Shown one piece after another: positions 1 through 9,172 of a stretch of DNA of 64,000 bases. Positions within the stretch are counted from its first letter, which is position 1. Each line of letters opens with the position of its first letter. A program made the position numbers and the translations under genes. Below the pieces are notes generated by a model. It ran no database searches. It had not been told where the DNA came from and saw only the letters and a program-made list of their open reading frames with translations. The stretch spans positions 1 through 64,000 of the forward strand of contig CACZZZ010000002.1 in assembly GCA_902785825.1 (NCBI GenBank), given 5' to 3'. This stretch comes from an uncultured Bacteroidia bacterium. Its GTDB lineage: Bacteria; Bacteroidota; Bacteroidia; Bacteroidales; UBA932.

Positions 1-1099
1 TGGCGTCGAGCTCAACTACAAGGAGCGCACGATCAACATCGGCAACGCCGGAACCCTCATCGCCACTGTCCTCCCGAAGGACGCCACCAACAAGAACGTA
101 ACATGGACCGTCTCCGACGAGAGCGTCCTTAAAGTTCAGGACGGTGTCGTCACCCCGAAGAAAGAGGGCACGGCGACCGTCACTGTGACCACCGAGGACG
201 GCGGCTTCACCGCCACCTGCGTGATCACCACCACCAAAAAGATCATCGCCGTCTCAAGTGTCAAGCTCGACAAGACTTCAGCCACGATCTATACCGGCTA
301 TGACCTTAAGCTCACTCCGACCATCAGCCCGGCCAACGCCTCGGACAAGTCCGTCACTTGGAAGAGCAGCAACACCAGTGTGGCCACGGTGGCGGCGGAT
401 GGTACTGTCAAGGGCATTAAAGTTGGGAAGGCGACAATCACCTGCACGGCCGACGACGGCAACGGGAAGTCCGCCACTTGCTCTGTGACAGTCGAGAACA
501 GGTACACAGTCCACTACGATGGCAAGGAGTTGCCTTCCACTATGAGTTACACTTTGGACCCTGCCGCGATCAACGACCTCGGCTTCAGGTTCTATGACAA
601 ACTCAATAAACAGTACCTGGTCCCCATAACCATGACGTTCCAAGCTTCTCAATCAAGTCCATCAGGAGTTGTATCTGACGCAGGTTACAATTCCACTTAC
701 CGGTACGTCCGTGTTAATAAAGTGGGGAGCACAAAGCTGACTTTCTATTATAATAGTATGGTGCTCGGATCCACAACTCTCACCGTTAAGGCACCTGTCC
801 TGAAGTTGGCTTCCGCCAACGGCCCCACAATGCAATACGCGGAAATCTTCACAGGAAGTCGCACTATTGAAAAGAACTACTACCAATATATGAGGATTTA
901 CAATCAATCGGCGTCCAAAACATATCAAAATCTCCAGTACACAGTCTCTTTCTCCAAAAATGGTATTGTTTCCGCAAAGGATTTCAATAACAATGGGGCA
1001 CATTGTGTACAAATAATAGGCGTGAGTTCCGGAAGTACACTTGTCACGATCACCTACAATGGTCAAGTCTCCATGTCCTTTACCGCCACAGTTCCTTAA
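1..1099 (+). CDS. Surface protein with BIG2 Ig-like domains, 3' part
   Basis: The reading frame is open from base 2, so the gene begins outside the window. Translated residues show one partial and one complete bacterial Ig-like domain of the BIG2 type, with the usual run of P.NA..K.VTW..S..SVATV...G.VKG...G.ATIT. The complete one is encoded at about 255-495. The last 200 residues, from about 500 on, have no family I recognise and look beta-rich. BIG2 domains are common in exported adhesin-like or glycan-binding proteins of Bacteroidota, so a cell-surface role is likely, but the signal sequence is out of view. The C-terminal part is visibly more AT-rich than the BIG2 part. Ends with TAA. Confidence 0.75.
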   Translation, partial: GVELNYKERTINIGNAGTLIATVLPKDATNKNVTWTVSDESVLKVQDGVVTPKKEGTATVTVTTEDGGFTATCVITTTKKIIAVSSVKLDKTSATIYTGYDLKLTPTISPANASDKSVTWKSSNTSVATVAADGTVKGIKVGKATITCTADDGNGKSATCSVTVENRYTVHYDGKELPSTMSYTLDPAAINDLGFRFYDKLNKQYLVPITMTFQASQSSPSGVVSDAGYNSTYRYVRVNKVGSTKLTFYYNSMVLGSTTLTVKAPVLKLASANGPTMQYAEIFTGSRTIEKNYYQYMRIYNQSASKTYQNLQYTVSFSKNGIVSAKDFNNNGAHCVQIIGVSSGSTLVTITYNGQVSMSFTATVP

Positions 1100-1179
1100 T
1101 TAACAGCAGTGTCTATCCCCTTTCCTGAGAAGGTGATTCCCCAAAAGTAAATATAAGGCATTTTAGATTATGATGATAC

Positions 1180-1203
1180 GGCCGGCCCTAGATGGGACCG
1201 GCC
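1180..1203 (+). terminator. GC-rich hairpin, possible terminator of the BIG2 gene
   Basis: Inverted repeat GGCCGG...CCGGCC with a short loop lies about 80 nt after the BIG2 stop codon. It is followed by a pyrimidine stretch (TTCTTC) rather than a clean T run, so termination is plausible but not certain. The rest of 1100-1286 shows nothing else I can support. Confidence 0.4.
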
Positions 1204-1286
1204 TTCTTCGACAACGGAATCGAAAGGAAAACCTACACACTCAGTCTTCTCGTCGAAAATTAATAGTCAATAAGCACATTAAAAGA

Positions 1287-1318
1287 AATCGAGGGTGGCC
1301 AAACGGTCACCCTCGATT
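1287..1318 (-). terminator. Rho-independent terminator after fumarase
   Basis: Perfect 11-bp stem (AATCGAGGGTG at 1287-1297 with CACCCTCGATT at 1308-1318), extendable to 14 bp with a 4-nt loop. On the minus strand it is followed by a T-rich tract (TTTCTTTT). It sits 21 bp beyond the fumarase stop codon and should end the S41-prfB-fumarase operon. Confidence 0.8.
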
Positions 1319-1339
1319 ATTAATCGCTTACCGCCAGAG

Positions 1340-2968
1340 CTACAGCCCGAGCTTCTTGAAAAAGTCGTTGCCCTTGTCGTCAACGAGAATAAATGCCGGG
1401 AAGTCCTCAACGGTGATCTTCCAGATCGCCTCCATTCCGAGTTCGGGATATTCAACACACTCGATGCTACGGATGCTGCTCTGCGAGAGGACAGCGGCGA
1501 CGCCGCCGATGGTGCCGAGATAGAATCCGCCATGCTTTTCGCATGCGTCAGTCACAACCTTAGAGCGGTTACCCTTGGCGATCATGACAAGCGAAGCTCC
1601 GTGATCCTGGAACTCATCCACATAAGGATCCATTCGATTGGCAGTCGTGGGGCCCATGCTGCCGCAAGGATAACCTTCCGGAGTCTTGGCCGGACCGGCG
1701 TAGAGAATGGGATGATCCTTGAAATAGGCGGGCATGTCCTCACCAGCGTCCAGACGGGCCTTCAGCTTGGCGTGGGCGATGTCACGGGCAACTATAATGG
1801 TACCATTGAGATTGACCCTCGTGCCTACCGGATACTTGGTGAGCTCGGCCCTTACGGAATCGATACCCTTGTCCAGGTCTATGACAATACCCTTGGGGCC
1901 TTCTCCTGGACGACGGTACTCTTCAGGAATAAGCTCTGAAGGATTGGAATCCATCTTCTCGATCCAGACACCGTCCGCATTGATCTTGCTCTTGATGTTA
2001 CGGTCCGCGGAGCAGCTGACGCCCATGCCGATCGGGCAGCTTGCTCCGTGGCGGGGAAGGCGGATGACACGGATGTCATGAGCGAGATACTTGCCTCCGA
2101 ACTGCGCTCCAAGGCCGATCTTCTGGGCCTCGACAAGGAGTTTTTGTTCCAGATCAATGTCACGGAACGCGCGACCGGTCTCGTCTCCTGTCGTAGGAAG
2201 CGAGTCGTAATATTTAATGCTGGCGAGCTTGACAGTCAGCAGGTTCTTCTCAGCTGAAGTGCCGCCGATCACGAAAGCGATATGGTACGGAGGGCAGGCC
2301 GCGGTACCAAGGGAACGCATCTTCTCCACGAGGAAAGGAAGGAGAGTTCCCTCGTTCTGGATCGTGGCCTTAGTCATCGGGTAGAAATATGTCTTGTTGG
2401 CTGATCCGCCACCCTTGGCGACCATGATAAAGCGATATTCAGCACCCCTGACCGCCTCTATGTCAATCTGGGCGGGAAGGTTACACTTGGTGTTGACCTC
2501 GTCATACATGTTCAGAGGGGCGTTCTGGCTGTAACGAAGATTCTCCTTGGTGTAGGTGTTGAACACTCCGAGGCTCAAAGCCTCCTCGTCCTCGAAATCA
2601 GTCCAGACTCCCTGGCCCTTCTCTCCGTGGATGATCGCGGTACCGGTGTCCTGGCAGAACGGAAGGACTCCTTTCACTGAAGTCTCAGCGTTGCGAAGGA
2701 ACTGAAGAGCGACATACTTATCATTCTCCGAGGCCTCCGGATCATTCAGTATGGCCGCGACCTGCTCATTGTGGGCCCTACGAAGCATGAACTGGCAGTC
2801 GTGGAAACTCTGCTGGGCGACCAGCGTGAGGGCCTCGGGAGAGACCTCGAGGATAGTCTTGCCTCCTAACTCAACGGTTTTCACAAATTTCTCGGACCCT
2901 GGGATCTTGTAGTACTCTGTCGTGTCCGGTCCCAACTGGAACATCGGAGCGTATTTAAACTCTGTCAT
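1340..2968 (-). CDS. fum: Class I fumarate hydratase (iron-sulfur)
   Basis: 542 residues, the normal size for single-chain class I fumarases (FumA/FumB type), which interconvert fumarate and malate with an oxygen-sensitive 4Fe-4S cluster. The N-terminal catalytic half contains the conserved [11 protein letters not shown] stretch with a cluster-binding Cys, and [12 protein letters not shown]. The C-terminal half has [15 protein letters not shown] and a [18 protein letters not shown] stretch, typical of the tartrate dehydratase beta-like domain. It follows prfB by 17 nt on the same strand and is probably the last gene of that operon. In Bacteroidales this enzyme serves the reductive succinate branch of fermentation. 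Confidence 0.95.
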   Translation of the reverse strand: MTEFKYAPMFQLGPDTTEYYKIPGSEKFVKTVELGGKTILEVSPEALTLVAQQSFHDCQFMLRRAHNEQVAAILNDPEASENDKYVALQFLRNAETSVKGVLPFCQDTGTAIIHGEKGQGVWTDFEDEEALSLGVFNTYTKENLRYSQNAPLNMYDEVNTKCNLPAQIDIEAVRGAEYRFIMVAKGGGSANKTYFYPMTKATIQNEGTLLPFLVEKMRSLGTAACPPYHIAFVIGGTSAEKNLLTVKLASIKYYDSLPTTGDETGRAFRDIDLEQKLLVEAQKIGLGAQFGGKYLAHDIRVIRLPRHGASCPIGMGVSCSADRNIKSKINADGVWIEKMDSNPSELIPEEYRRPGEGPKGIVIDLDKGIDSVRAELTKYPVGTRVNLNGTIIVARDIAHAKLKARLDAGEDMPAYFKDHPILYAGPAKTPEGYPCGSMGPTTANRMDPYVDEFQDHGASLVMIAKGNRSKVVTDACEKHGGFYLGTIGGVAAVLSQSSIRSIECVEYPELGMEAIWKITVEDFPAFILVDDKGNDFFKKLGL

Positions 2969-2985
2969 AAGGTGTTATGTAATTA

Positions 2986-4158
2986 TTAATCAATGTCTTC
3001 AACCGGTTCTACCGCTCCCCCGGCCCCTTCCTGCATGAGGTAGCGGCGCATGAACTCGCCGAGGTCGCCATCAAGGACTCCTTGCGTGTCAGCCGTCTTA
3101 TAACCTGTCCTGAGGTCATTGACCATCTTGTACGGATGGAGAACGTAGGAACGAATCTGGGAGCCCCACTCAATCCTTTTTTTCTGGCCCTCGATCTTGT
3201 CTTTCTCTTCCTGACGCTTCTTCATCGCGATATCATACAGCCTTGAACGAAGCAGCAGCAAGGCTTTCGCCCTGTTCTTCGGCTGATCTCGGGTCTCGGT
3301 GTTCTCGATGAGTATTTCCTCCTCTTTGCCGGTGTCGGGATCCTGATAGAGATACCGCAGACGCACTCCCGACTCAACCTTGTTGACATTCTGTCCGCCG
3401 TGTCCTCCGGCTCTGAAAGTGTCCCAGGAAAGCCTTGAGGGATCGACATTTACCTCGATCGTGTCATCCACAAGAGGATATACGAAAACTGACGAGAAGG
3501 TCGTCTGGCGCTTCCCCTGGGCGTTGAAGGGTGATATTCTCACAAGCCTGTGAACGCCATTCTCCGCCTTCAGATAGCCGTAAGCATATTCCCCGTCAAA
3601 CTCGATAGTCACGGACTTCACTCCGGCCTCATCGCCGTCCTGAATGTCGGTTATAGCCGTCTTGTAGCCGTTGCGCTCGCCCCAGCGGAGATACATCCTC
3701 ATCAGCATCGAGCTCCAGTCGTTGGCCTCTGTCCCGCCAGCACCGGAATTGATCGTCAGCACGGCCCCGAGGCTGTCACCTTCGGCTCCCAGCATATTCC
3801 TTATCTCCAAGGCCTCGATGTCTTTCAAGGCCAGCGCATAAGCCTGGTCAAGTTCCTCTGTCTCAGGAGTTGAGTCACTCTCTTCGGAGGCGCTGTCAAG
3901 GCTCTCCTTGGCGAACTCGTACAGCACCTCGACATCCTCGGTTTCCGAAAGAGCCTTGTCGTAGGCGCTCACCCAGGATTTGATGCCATTGAGGTTCTTC
4001 ATGAAAACTTCCGCGCCCTTGGGGTCGTTCCAGAAATCCGGGGACTCCGTCTTCTTTTGAAGGGAACTCACCTGGAGCTTCTTTCCTGGAATATCCAAGC
4101 AGGCCTCAAGGGTTCCAAGGCGCTCTCTAAGGGTCTCGATCTGTTCTTTCGTGATCAT
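2986..4158 (-). CDS. prfB: Peptide chain release factor 2
   Basis: 390-residue class I release factor. The tripeptide SPF, which reads UGA/UAA in RF2, is present (ISPFNAQGKRQTTF), and so is the catalytic GGQ loop (GGHGGQNVNKVESGVRL) that triggers peptidyl-tRNA hydrolysis. The frame is continuous: at the place of the usual programmed +1 shift the codons read TGC TTG GAT, with no in-frame TGA, so RF2 autoregulation by frameshifting is absent here. The ATG shares its A with the TAA stop of the upstream S41 protease gene (TAATG), suggesting coupled translation. Confidence 0.95.
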   Translation of the reverse strand: MITKEQIETLRERLGTLEACLDIPGKKLQVSSLQKKTESPDFWNDPKGAEVFMKNLNGIKSWVSAYDKALSETEDVEVLYEFAKESLDSASEESDSTPETEELDQAYALALKDIEALEIRNMLGAEGDSLGAVLTINSGAGGTEANDWSSMLMRMYLRWGERNGYKTAITDIQDGDEAGVKSVTIEFDGEYAYGYLKAENGVHRLVRISPFNAQGKRQTTFSSVFVYPLVDDTIEVNVDPSRLSWDTFRAGGHGGQNVNKVESGVRLRYLYQDPDTGKEEEILIENTETRDQPKNRAKALLLLRSRLYDIAMKKRQEEKDKIEGQKKRIEWGSQIRSYVLHPYKMVNDLRTGYKTADTQGVLDGDLGEFMRRYLMQEGAGGAVEPVEDID

Positions 4159-5696
4159 TACCTAAGAGGGAGCTTAGAGAAAGAGGGCAAAGGCCTGTGG
4201 TTGTTGATCAGAATGCCCTTCGGGGCTCCATGCTCAAGAGGCTCGGTCGGGATAGCCCTCACAGAACGCTCAGGAGCTTTCGTATAGACTTTACCGGCGG
4301 CCTGCAGAGCGGCCTTAAGCATCGTCTCATTCTCATCGCCGATCTGGTAGCCGTCAAAGACGTTGTCTTCTACTTCAATGTCAACAGGAATGCCGTCCGG
4401 CATCGCCTGGTTGTTACCGTTCTTGTCGGCGAACTTACTGACCATCACATAGATACCCCAATTCTTTATCCTGGAGTAGTCAAATCCTTGAACGTTGCTG
4501 AAAGAGCTGGGAGGCAACATGTAACCAGCGCAATACTTCCCGTAAGTCTGCTGCCCGATCATGGTAATGTCCATATAAGGCGTCAATCCCACTATAAGGC
4601 CTTCCGAAGCCGAGGCTGAACCACCGGTCACGATGGCATAAATCTTCTTGAGGTCAAGATTGGCGTCCGAGATGTCCTCGCTGATATTGTAATTCTCATT
4701 CTTGTATTCGAACTTGGTGTCGAAATAGGTGTTGAAATCCTCATCGCTCCAAGCCGTGGTGAGTATCTTGTTATAGACCTCAGTCTGGAAAATGTCTTTC
4801 GCCGCGACAGAGGCGTAAGGGGCGATCATGGAAGCCAGCTCGCACTCCGTTTTCACGAAACCTCCACCATTATACCTCAGGTCCAGGATAAGTTCCTGAA
4901 CACCTTTCTCCTTGAACTTACGGAACACATCCGGCAGGGTCTCCATCGACTTCACGTCGAAAGAGTTGTAAACAAGGTAACCGACTGTCTTATCTCCGAT
5001 GGTGTAGGTCGTGTCAACCAGAATAGGATCCTCCCACATGTCAACAGCGGTGAGCGAGACATCGTTCTCGACAGCGCCCAGATAACCATCCTCGGTAAGG
5101 TGGGCGATCCCAAGAGTCACTTTCTCCGTATTGAACGCGTCATAGATATTGGCTGAAGTGATATCATTTCCGTCAATAGTCATGATCAAGTCTCCCCTTT
5201 TCAATCCAGCTTTCTCGGCAGGACTGCCTTTGGTGACATAACAGACGATGAGGAAATAGGCCCCGTCCTTGTTCGTGATCCTGCCGGCCTGCAGGTCATA
5301 ACCGTAAGTCAGCCCAAGTCCCTCGACGGAACTGGTCATCGCTTTCAGGTCATTCGTAAGCTGAGTCCAGTGATCGACTTCCTTCCCGTTCGCATGGTAT
5401 CTTATCTCCTTAACGACCGAGATAGGATCAGTGCAAGTCTCCGGATCAAGTTTCGTCAGGTCTTTGTTAATCTCCTCTGTCCAAAGATAATAGCTGCTGA
5501 GGGCATATAGCGAGAACTCGTCAGCCTGCTGGATCTCCCTGGAGGGCTTGGTCGAAACAGGAGTGGGGTTATCTGTGTTTGAGTTAGAGTTTGTATTCGA
5601 GTTAGAGATAGGATCATCTTTCGATCCGCAAGACACCAACGCGGAAACGGCAAATGCCGATATAGTGAAAAAACGGAAAAATCTTCTCATAATCAT
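4158..5696 (-). CDS. S41 family C-terminal processing protease, lipoprotein
   Basis: Start set at the ATG of MIMRRFFRFF (5696), because upstream codons precede the hydrophobic leader; the ATG at 5690 is also possible. A signal peptide ends in a lipobox (SALVSCGS), then a Ser/Asn/Thr-rich linker, then a PDZ domain (GSPAEKAGLKRGDLIMTIDG) and a tail-specific protease domain. The catalytic Ser lies in GGSASASEGLIVG and the Lys in GQQTYGKYC, the S41 Ser-Lys pair. The product should be anchored in the cell envelope and degrade or process exported proteins. It is the first gene before prfB and fumarase, with a -7 box about 30 nt upstream. Confidence 0.9.
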   Translation of the reverse strand: MIMRRFFRFFTISAFAVSALVSCGSKDDPISNSNTNSNSNTDNPTPVSTKPSREIQQADEFSLYALSSYYLWTEEINKDLTKLDPETCTDPISVVKEIRYHANGKEVDHWTQLTNDLKAMTSSVEGLGLTYGYDLQAGRITNKDGAYFLIVCYVTKGSPAEKAGLKRGDLIMTIDGNDITSANIYDAFNTEKVTLGIAHLTEDGYLGAVENDVSLTAVDMWEDPILVDTTYTIGDKTVGYLVYNSFDVKSMETLPDVFRKFKEKGVQELILDLRYNGGGFVKTECELASMIAPYASVAAKDIFQTEVYNKILTTAWSDEDFNTYFDTKFEYKNENYNISEDISDANLDLKKIYAIVTGGSASASEGLIVGLTPYMDITMIGQQTYGKYCAGYMLPPSSFSNVQGFDYSRIKNWGIYVMVSKFADKNGNNQAMPDGIPVDIEVEDNVFDGYQIGDENETMLKAALQAAGKVYTKAPERSVRAIPTEPLEHGAPKGILINNHRPLPSFSKLPLR

Positions 5697-5725
5697 ATTT
5701 TTGTCGCACAAGAGCAAAGACTATG

Positions 5726-5733
5726 CAAATTTA
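5726..5733 (-). promoter_or_regulatory. -7 box TAAATTTG before the S41 protease gene
   Basis: Matches the Bacteroidota TAnnTTTG consensus on the minus strand and ends 29 nt before the protease ATG at 5696. No clear -33 TTTG at the expected distance. It lies back to back with the murI box at 5756. Confidence 0.55.
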
Positions 5734-5755
5734 ACATTTTATCCGGGAATATGAG

Positions 5756-5763
5756 TATATTTG
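5756..5763 (+). promoter_or_regulatory. -7 box TATATTTG directly before murI
   Basis: Perfect TAnnTTTG box separated from the murI ATG by only 4 nt (TGAC). In Bacteroides the start point lies a few bases after this box, so the mRNA would begin at or next to the start codon: a leaderless transcript. Confidence 0.6.
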
Positions 5764-5767
5764 TGAC

Positions 5768-6538
5768 ATGATCGGCTTATTCGACTCCGGTTCCGGCGGC
5801 CTTTCGGTCCTGAGGGAAATTCTTAAAATTCTCCCTAAAGAGAAGTATTTCTACTATGCCGACAACGCTTTCTGTCCTTACGGGGAGAAGACTCCGGAAT
5901 TCATCCAGTCCAGGGGACGGGCGATAACAGATTTCCTTCTAAGTAAAGGCGCGGACATCATTGTAGTGGCGTGCAATACAGCCACCGCCGCAGCTATCTC
6001 CACTCTCCGGAAAGAGTATCCGATCAAGTTCATCGGAATGGAACCGGCAGTCAAACCGGCCGCCCTGAGCTCCGAGTCCGGAGTGATTGGCGTGCTAGCT
6101 ACCGTTGGAACGTTAAAAGGCTCGAAATACCTCACTACCAAAGGGTTATATGAGGACAACGTGAAGATCGCCGAACATGTGGGCAAGGGCTTCGTGGAGC
6201 TTGTGGAAAGCGGCACGCTGGACGGCCCTGCCGCGGAAGCGACAGTGCGGGAAAGCCTCCAGCCACTTCTGGACGAAGGAGCGGACAGGATAGTCTTGGG
6301 ATGCACACATTACCCTTTCTTGAGGGAAGTTATCGAGAGGATAGCCGGTCCTTCCGTCCAAGTCATCGACCCTGCCCCCGCTGTGGCCAGACACCTGATG
6401 GATGTCATGGTCGAAGAATCCCTCATAAAGGAGGATGGAGGCCCGGAAATTCCTGATATTCAGCTCGTGGCATCCGGAGACGACAGCTCCGCCAGGTGCC
6501 TTCTTGAAAGAATAACAAGATCAAACGATAAATGCTAA
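5768..6538 (+). CDS. murI: Glutamate racemase
   Basis: 256 residues. Converts L- to D-glutamate for peptidoglycan. It has the N-terminal IGLFDSGSGGLSVLREI, the two catalytic cysteines in VACNTAT and GCTHYPFL, and the PYGEKT loop, all typical of the Asp/Glu racemase family. The ATG lies 4 nt after a TAnnTTTG promoter box with no room for an SD. The 3' end overlaps pncB by 7 nt, so the two are probably co-transcribed and translationally coupled. Confidence 0.95.
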   Translation: MIGLFDSGSGGLSVLREILKILPKEKYFYYADNAFCPYGEKTPEFIQSRGRAITDFLLSKGADIIVVACNTATAAAISTLRKEYPIKFIGMEPAVKPAALSSESGVIGVLATVGTLKGSKYLTTKGLYEDNVKIAEHVGKGFVELVESGTLDGPAAEATVRESLQPLLDEGADRIVLGCTHYPFLREVIERIAGPSVQVIDPAPAVARHLMDVMVEESLIKEDGGPEIPDIQLVASGDDSSARCLLERITRSNDKC

Positions 6539-8019
6539 ATTATTCCTACTGCTCGGACAAGTACCAATACACTATGGGAAAGTCCTTCTTCCAGACCGGG
6601 CGTAAGGACGTCACGGCCGTGTTCAACATGTTCTACCGCAAAGCCCCGGAAAACAACAACTGGGCCGTGTGCAGCGGCACCGAGGAGGTTATCGAATGCG
6701 TCCTGAACCTTGGGAAAGCGGAGCCTTCCTTCTTCGAGAAGTTCCTCCCGGGAGATGACTACGCCGAGTTCCGTGAATATCTCTCCACCATGAGGTTCAC
6801 CGGGAATGTGTGGGCGATGCGCGAAGGAGAGATCGTATTCCCTAACCAGCCGATCATCACCGTAGAAGCGCCCCTGATCGAGGCACAGGTTCTCGAGACT
6901 CCCATTCTCTGCATAATGAACCACCAGATGGCAGTCGCCACCAAGGCCTCGAGGGTCTGCAGGGCTACCGACAAGCCCGTCAGCGAGTTCGGCTCTCGCA
7001 GGGCGCATGGTCCATGGGCCGCTACCTACGGAGCTAAAGCGGCGATTATCGCCGGTTGCGCCAGCTCTTCCAATGTCCTTAACGGAGTCTTGAACAATGT
7101 CCCTTCCACCGGCACGATGGCGCACAGTTTCGTGACCTCCTACGGGAGTTCCGTAGAGGGAGAGCACAAGGCCTTCGTGGACTATTGCAACACCCACAAG
7201 GGGGAGAACCTCATCCTTCTGATCGACACCTACGACACTCTTAAGTGCGGTGTCCTCAACGCCATACGTTCTTTCAGGGAATGCGGTATCGACGACAACT
7301 ATGCCCCTGGCTACGGAATACGCCTTGACAGCGGAGACCTCGCCTACCTTTCCCAGAAGGTGCGTAAAATCCTTGACAATCACGGGATGACGAAATGCAA
7401 GATATTCGCCACCAACTCTTTGGATGAATATCTTATCACTGATCTCGAGCGTCAGGGCGCCCGCATAGACTCCTACGGGGTCGGCGACGCGATCGCCACC
7501 AGCAAGGCCGCCCCTTGCTTCGGAAACGTCTATAAGCTTGTCCAGATTGGCGGGGAACCTGTGCTGAAGCGTTCCGAGGACACTATCAAGCTGATCAATC
7601 CGGGATTCCAGATCACTTACAGGATCATCAAGAAAGATCCCGATCTGGGTGAACTTAACAAGGCTGACGTGACTTGCCTGAGAGGCGACTCCATCGCGAG
7701 GAAGATCGAGGCCGGAGAGGAGTTCACGATATTCGCTGAGGATGACCGGTTCAAGCACAAGACTTTCGAGGCGGGATCATATACCTGGAGGACTTTGCAG
7801 CTGCAGATCATTAAAGACGGCGTGGATTGCTCCGAGAAGCACACCCTCGCTGAAAAACGGGCTTTCTACGAGGACACCCTCCACCATTTCAGCCCCTCCG
7901 AGAGACGTCTGATCAACCCCCACTACTACAAGGTAGATATCTCCGAAGACCTCTATAACAAGAAGATCTCAATGCTCGAGTCCCTTAACAGGGAAATCGC
8001 GGCCTTTAAGATTGACTGA
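6532..8019 (+). CDS. pncB: Nicotinate phosphoribosyltransferase
   Basis: 495 residues. Makes nicotinate mononucleotide from nicotinate and PRPP in the Preiss-Handler NAD salvage route. Recognised by SDKYQYTMG at the N-terminus, GSRRAHGPWAA, the GTMAHSFV segment holding the histidine that is phosphorylated in characterised homologues, and YGIRLDSGDL near the PRPP site. The start overlaps the end of murI by 7 nt. The 3' end overlaps the convergent MsrA-fRMsr gene by 14 nt. Confidence 0.95.
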   Translation: MLNYSYCSDKYQYTMGKSFFQTGRKDVTAVFNMFYRKAPENNNWAVCSGTEEVIECVLNLGKAEPSFFEKFLPGDDYAEFREYLSTMRFTGNVWAMREGEIVFPNQPIITVEAPLIEAQVLETPILCIMNHQMAVATKASRVCRATDKPVSEFGSRRAHGPWAATYGAKAAIIAGCASSSNVLNGVLNNVPSTGTMAHSFVTSYGSSVEGEHKAFVDYCNTHKGENLILLIDTYDTLKCGVLNAIRSFRECGIDDNYAPGYGIRLDSGDLAYLSQKVRKILDNHGMTKCKIFATNSLDEYLITDLERQGARIDSYGVGDAIATSKAAPCFGNVYKLVQIGGEPVLKRSEDTIKLINPGFQITYRIIKKDPDLGELNKADVTCLRGDSIARKIEAGEEFTIFAEDDRFKHKTFEAGSYTWRTLQLQIIKDGVDCSEKHTLAEKRAFYEDTLHHFSPSERRLINPHYYKVDISEDLYNKKISMLESLNREIAAFKID

Positions 8020-8968
8020 CAACGGCGACTAGTTTCTCGAGCCAGAAGGCGTCGATTTGGTCGAATGTGGAGATCTCGTCGCTGTCTATGTCAAGGACTC
8101 CGATGATCTCGTCACCCTTTCTGACCGGAACGACGACTTCCGACTTCGAGGCGGAAGAGCAAGCGATGTGGCCCGGGAAAGTGTCCACATCGGGGACGAC
8201 TATGGTCTTCCCCATCTTCCATGCCGTCCCACAAACGCCGCTTCCATACCCTATCCTCATGCAAGCGACAGGACCTTGGAACGGGCCGAGAATCAATTCC
8301 TTACCATCCTCAGACGGTTCTCCGTGGGCATGCGCTTCACCCGACGGATCCTGATTCCCTACCAAGTAGAAGCCGACCCAGAAGAAGCCCATCTTCTCTT
8401 TTATTAGAGCCGCGGCGTTTGAGAGCCTGGCCACAAAGTCGGGTTCTCCCAGTAGCAGGTGACCAAGGTCGCTGACCAGCCTGGGGTAGCGGAATATCTT
8501 CAGCGGCAGGTGGCAATATCCGTCCGGATTCTTGACGAGGTAATCCTGATGTCTGCCATCAGCGACAAAAAAGTTTTTAAGGGGAAGGAGTTCCACGGCA
8601 AGAGGGCTGGAATATCCCGCCTGGATCTCTCCGAAAACTTGCATGGCGACTGGCAGGTCCTCGGAATCCGTGTAGTAAACTCCTGTCCTGTAACGGGTTC
8701 CCTCGTCCTCTCCCTGCTTGTTCAAACTCAATGGATCGATAGTGCAGAAAAAGGCGCGGAGAAGATCTGCGAGAGGCAAGGCCTCGGGATTGTAAATGAC
8801 CCTGACTGTCTCGGCGTAGCCGGTGGTGTCGGTATAGACCTGCTCATAGGTTGGGGACGGGGTGTCGCCGTTAGCGAAACCGACTTCGGTGTCCACCACA
8901 CCGTCAATATTCCTGAAATAGTGCTCGGCGCCCCAGAAGCAGCCGCCGGCAAGATATATTTCTTTCAT
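8006..8968 (-). CDS. MsrA fused to free-methionine-(R)-sulfoxide reductase
   Basis: 320 residues in two enzymes. Residues 1 to about 160 are MsrA (GGCFWGAEHYFRNIDGV with the catalytic Cys, then HQDYLVKNPDGYCH), which reduces methionine-S-sulfoxide. Residues about 165-320 are a GAF-fold free Met-R-sulfoxide reductase: the three cysteines of that family are present in ACMRIGYGSGVCGTA and GHIACSSAS, plus SEVVVPV. The fused protein would repair both diastereomers, S in proteins and R in the free amino acid. The ATG shares one base with the xseB stop (TAATG). It looks co-transcribed with xseA-xseB. Confidence 0.9.
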   Translation of the reverse strand: MKEIYLAGGCFWGAEHYFRNIDGVVDTEVGFANGDTPSPTYEQVYTDTTGYAETVRVIYNPEALPLADLLRAFFCTIDPLSLNKQGEDEGTRYRTGVYYTDSEDLPVAMQVFGEIQAGYSSPLAVELLPLKNFFVADGRHQDYLVKNPDGYCHLPLKIFRYPRLVSDLGHLLLGEPDFVARLSNAAALIKEKMGFFWVGFYLVGNQDPSGEAHAHGEPSEDGKELILGPFQGPVACMRIGYGSGVCGTAWKMGKTIVVPDVDTFPGHIACSSASKSEVVVPVRKGDEIIGVLDIDSDEISTFDQIDAFWLEKLVAVVSQS

Positions 8969-9159
8969 TATTTATCCTCCTCTTTTTCAATCGATTCCCT
9001 TACTGAGCGCAAATAGTTGCGACACTGCTCAATCAGTGTCTTGGAACGGCTAACCAGCGCTCCGATGTGATCAAGGCTCGTCTTCGGGTCCTCGATCTTG
9101 GCAGCGATGTCTTCCAGCTCGGCCATCGCTTTCGCATAATCAAACTTCTCTTCTGACAT
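8968..9159 (-). CDS. xseB: Exodeoxyribonuclease VII small subunit
   Basis: 63 residues, two predicted helices, with the YAKAMAELEDIAAKIEDPKTSLD pattern of XseB. Partner of XseA in the multi-subunit single-strand exonuclease. It follows xseA by 13 nt and overlaps the next start by one base. The 26-nt hairpin repeat at the end of xseA lies just before it. Confidence 0.9.
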   Translation of the reverse strand: MSEEKFDYAKAMAELEDIAAKIEDPKTSLDHIGALVSRSKTLIEQCRNYLRSVRESIEKEEDK

Positions 9160-9172
9160 ATTCGTTTTATAA

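Noticed and set aside
6535..7758. 407-codon open frame on the minus strand opposite pncB
   Set aside because: It is antisense to a clear pncB gene, has no recognisable family and arises from GC-rich codon usage. The same holds for the long frame opposite xylA (21206-22486) and those opposite fumarase and der.
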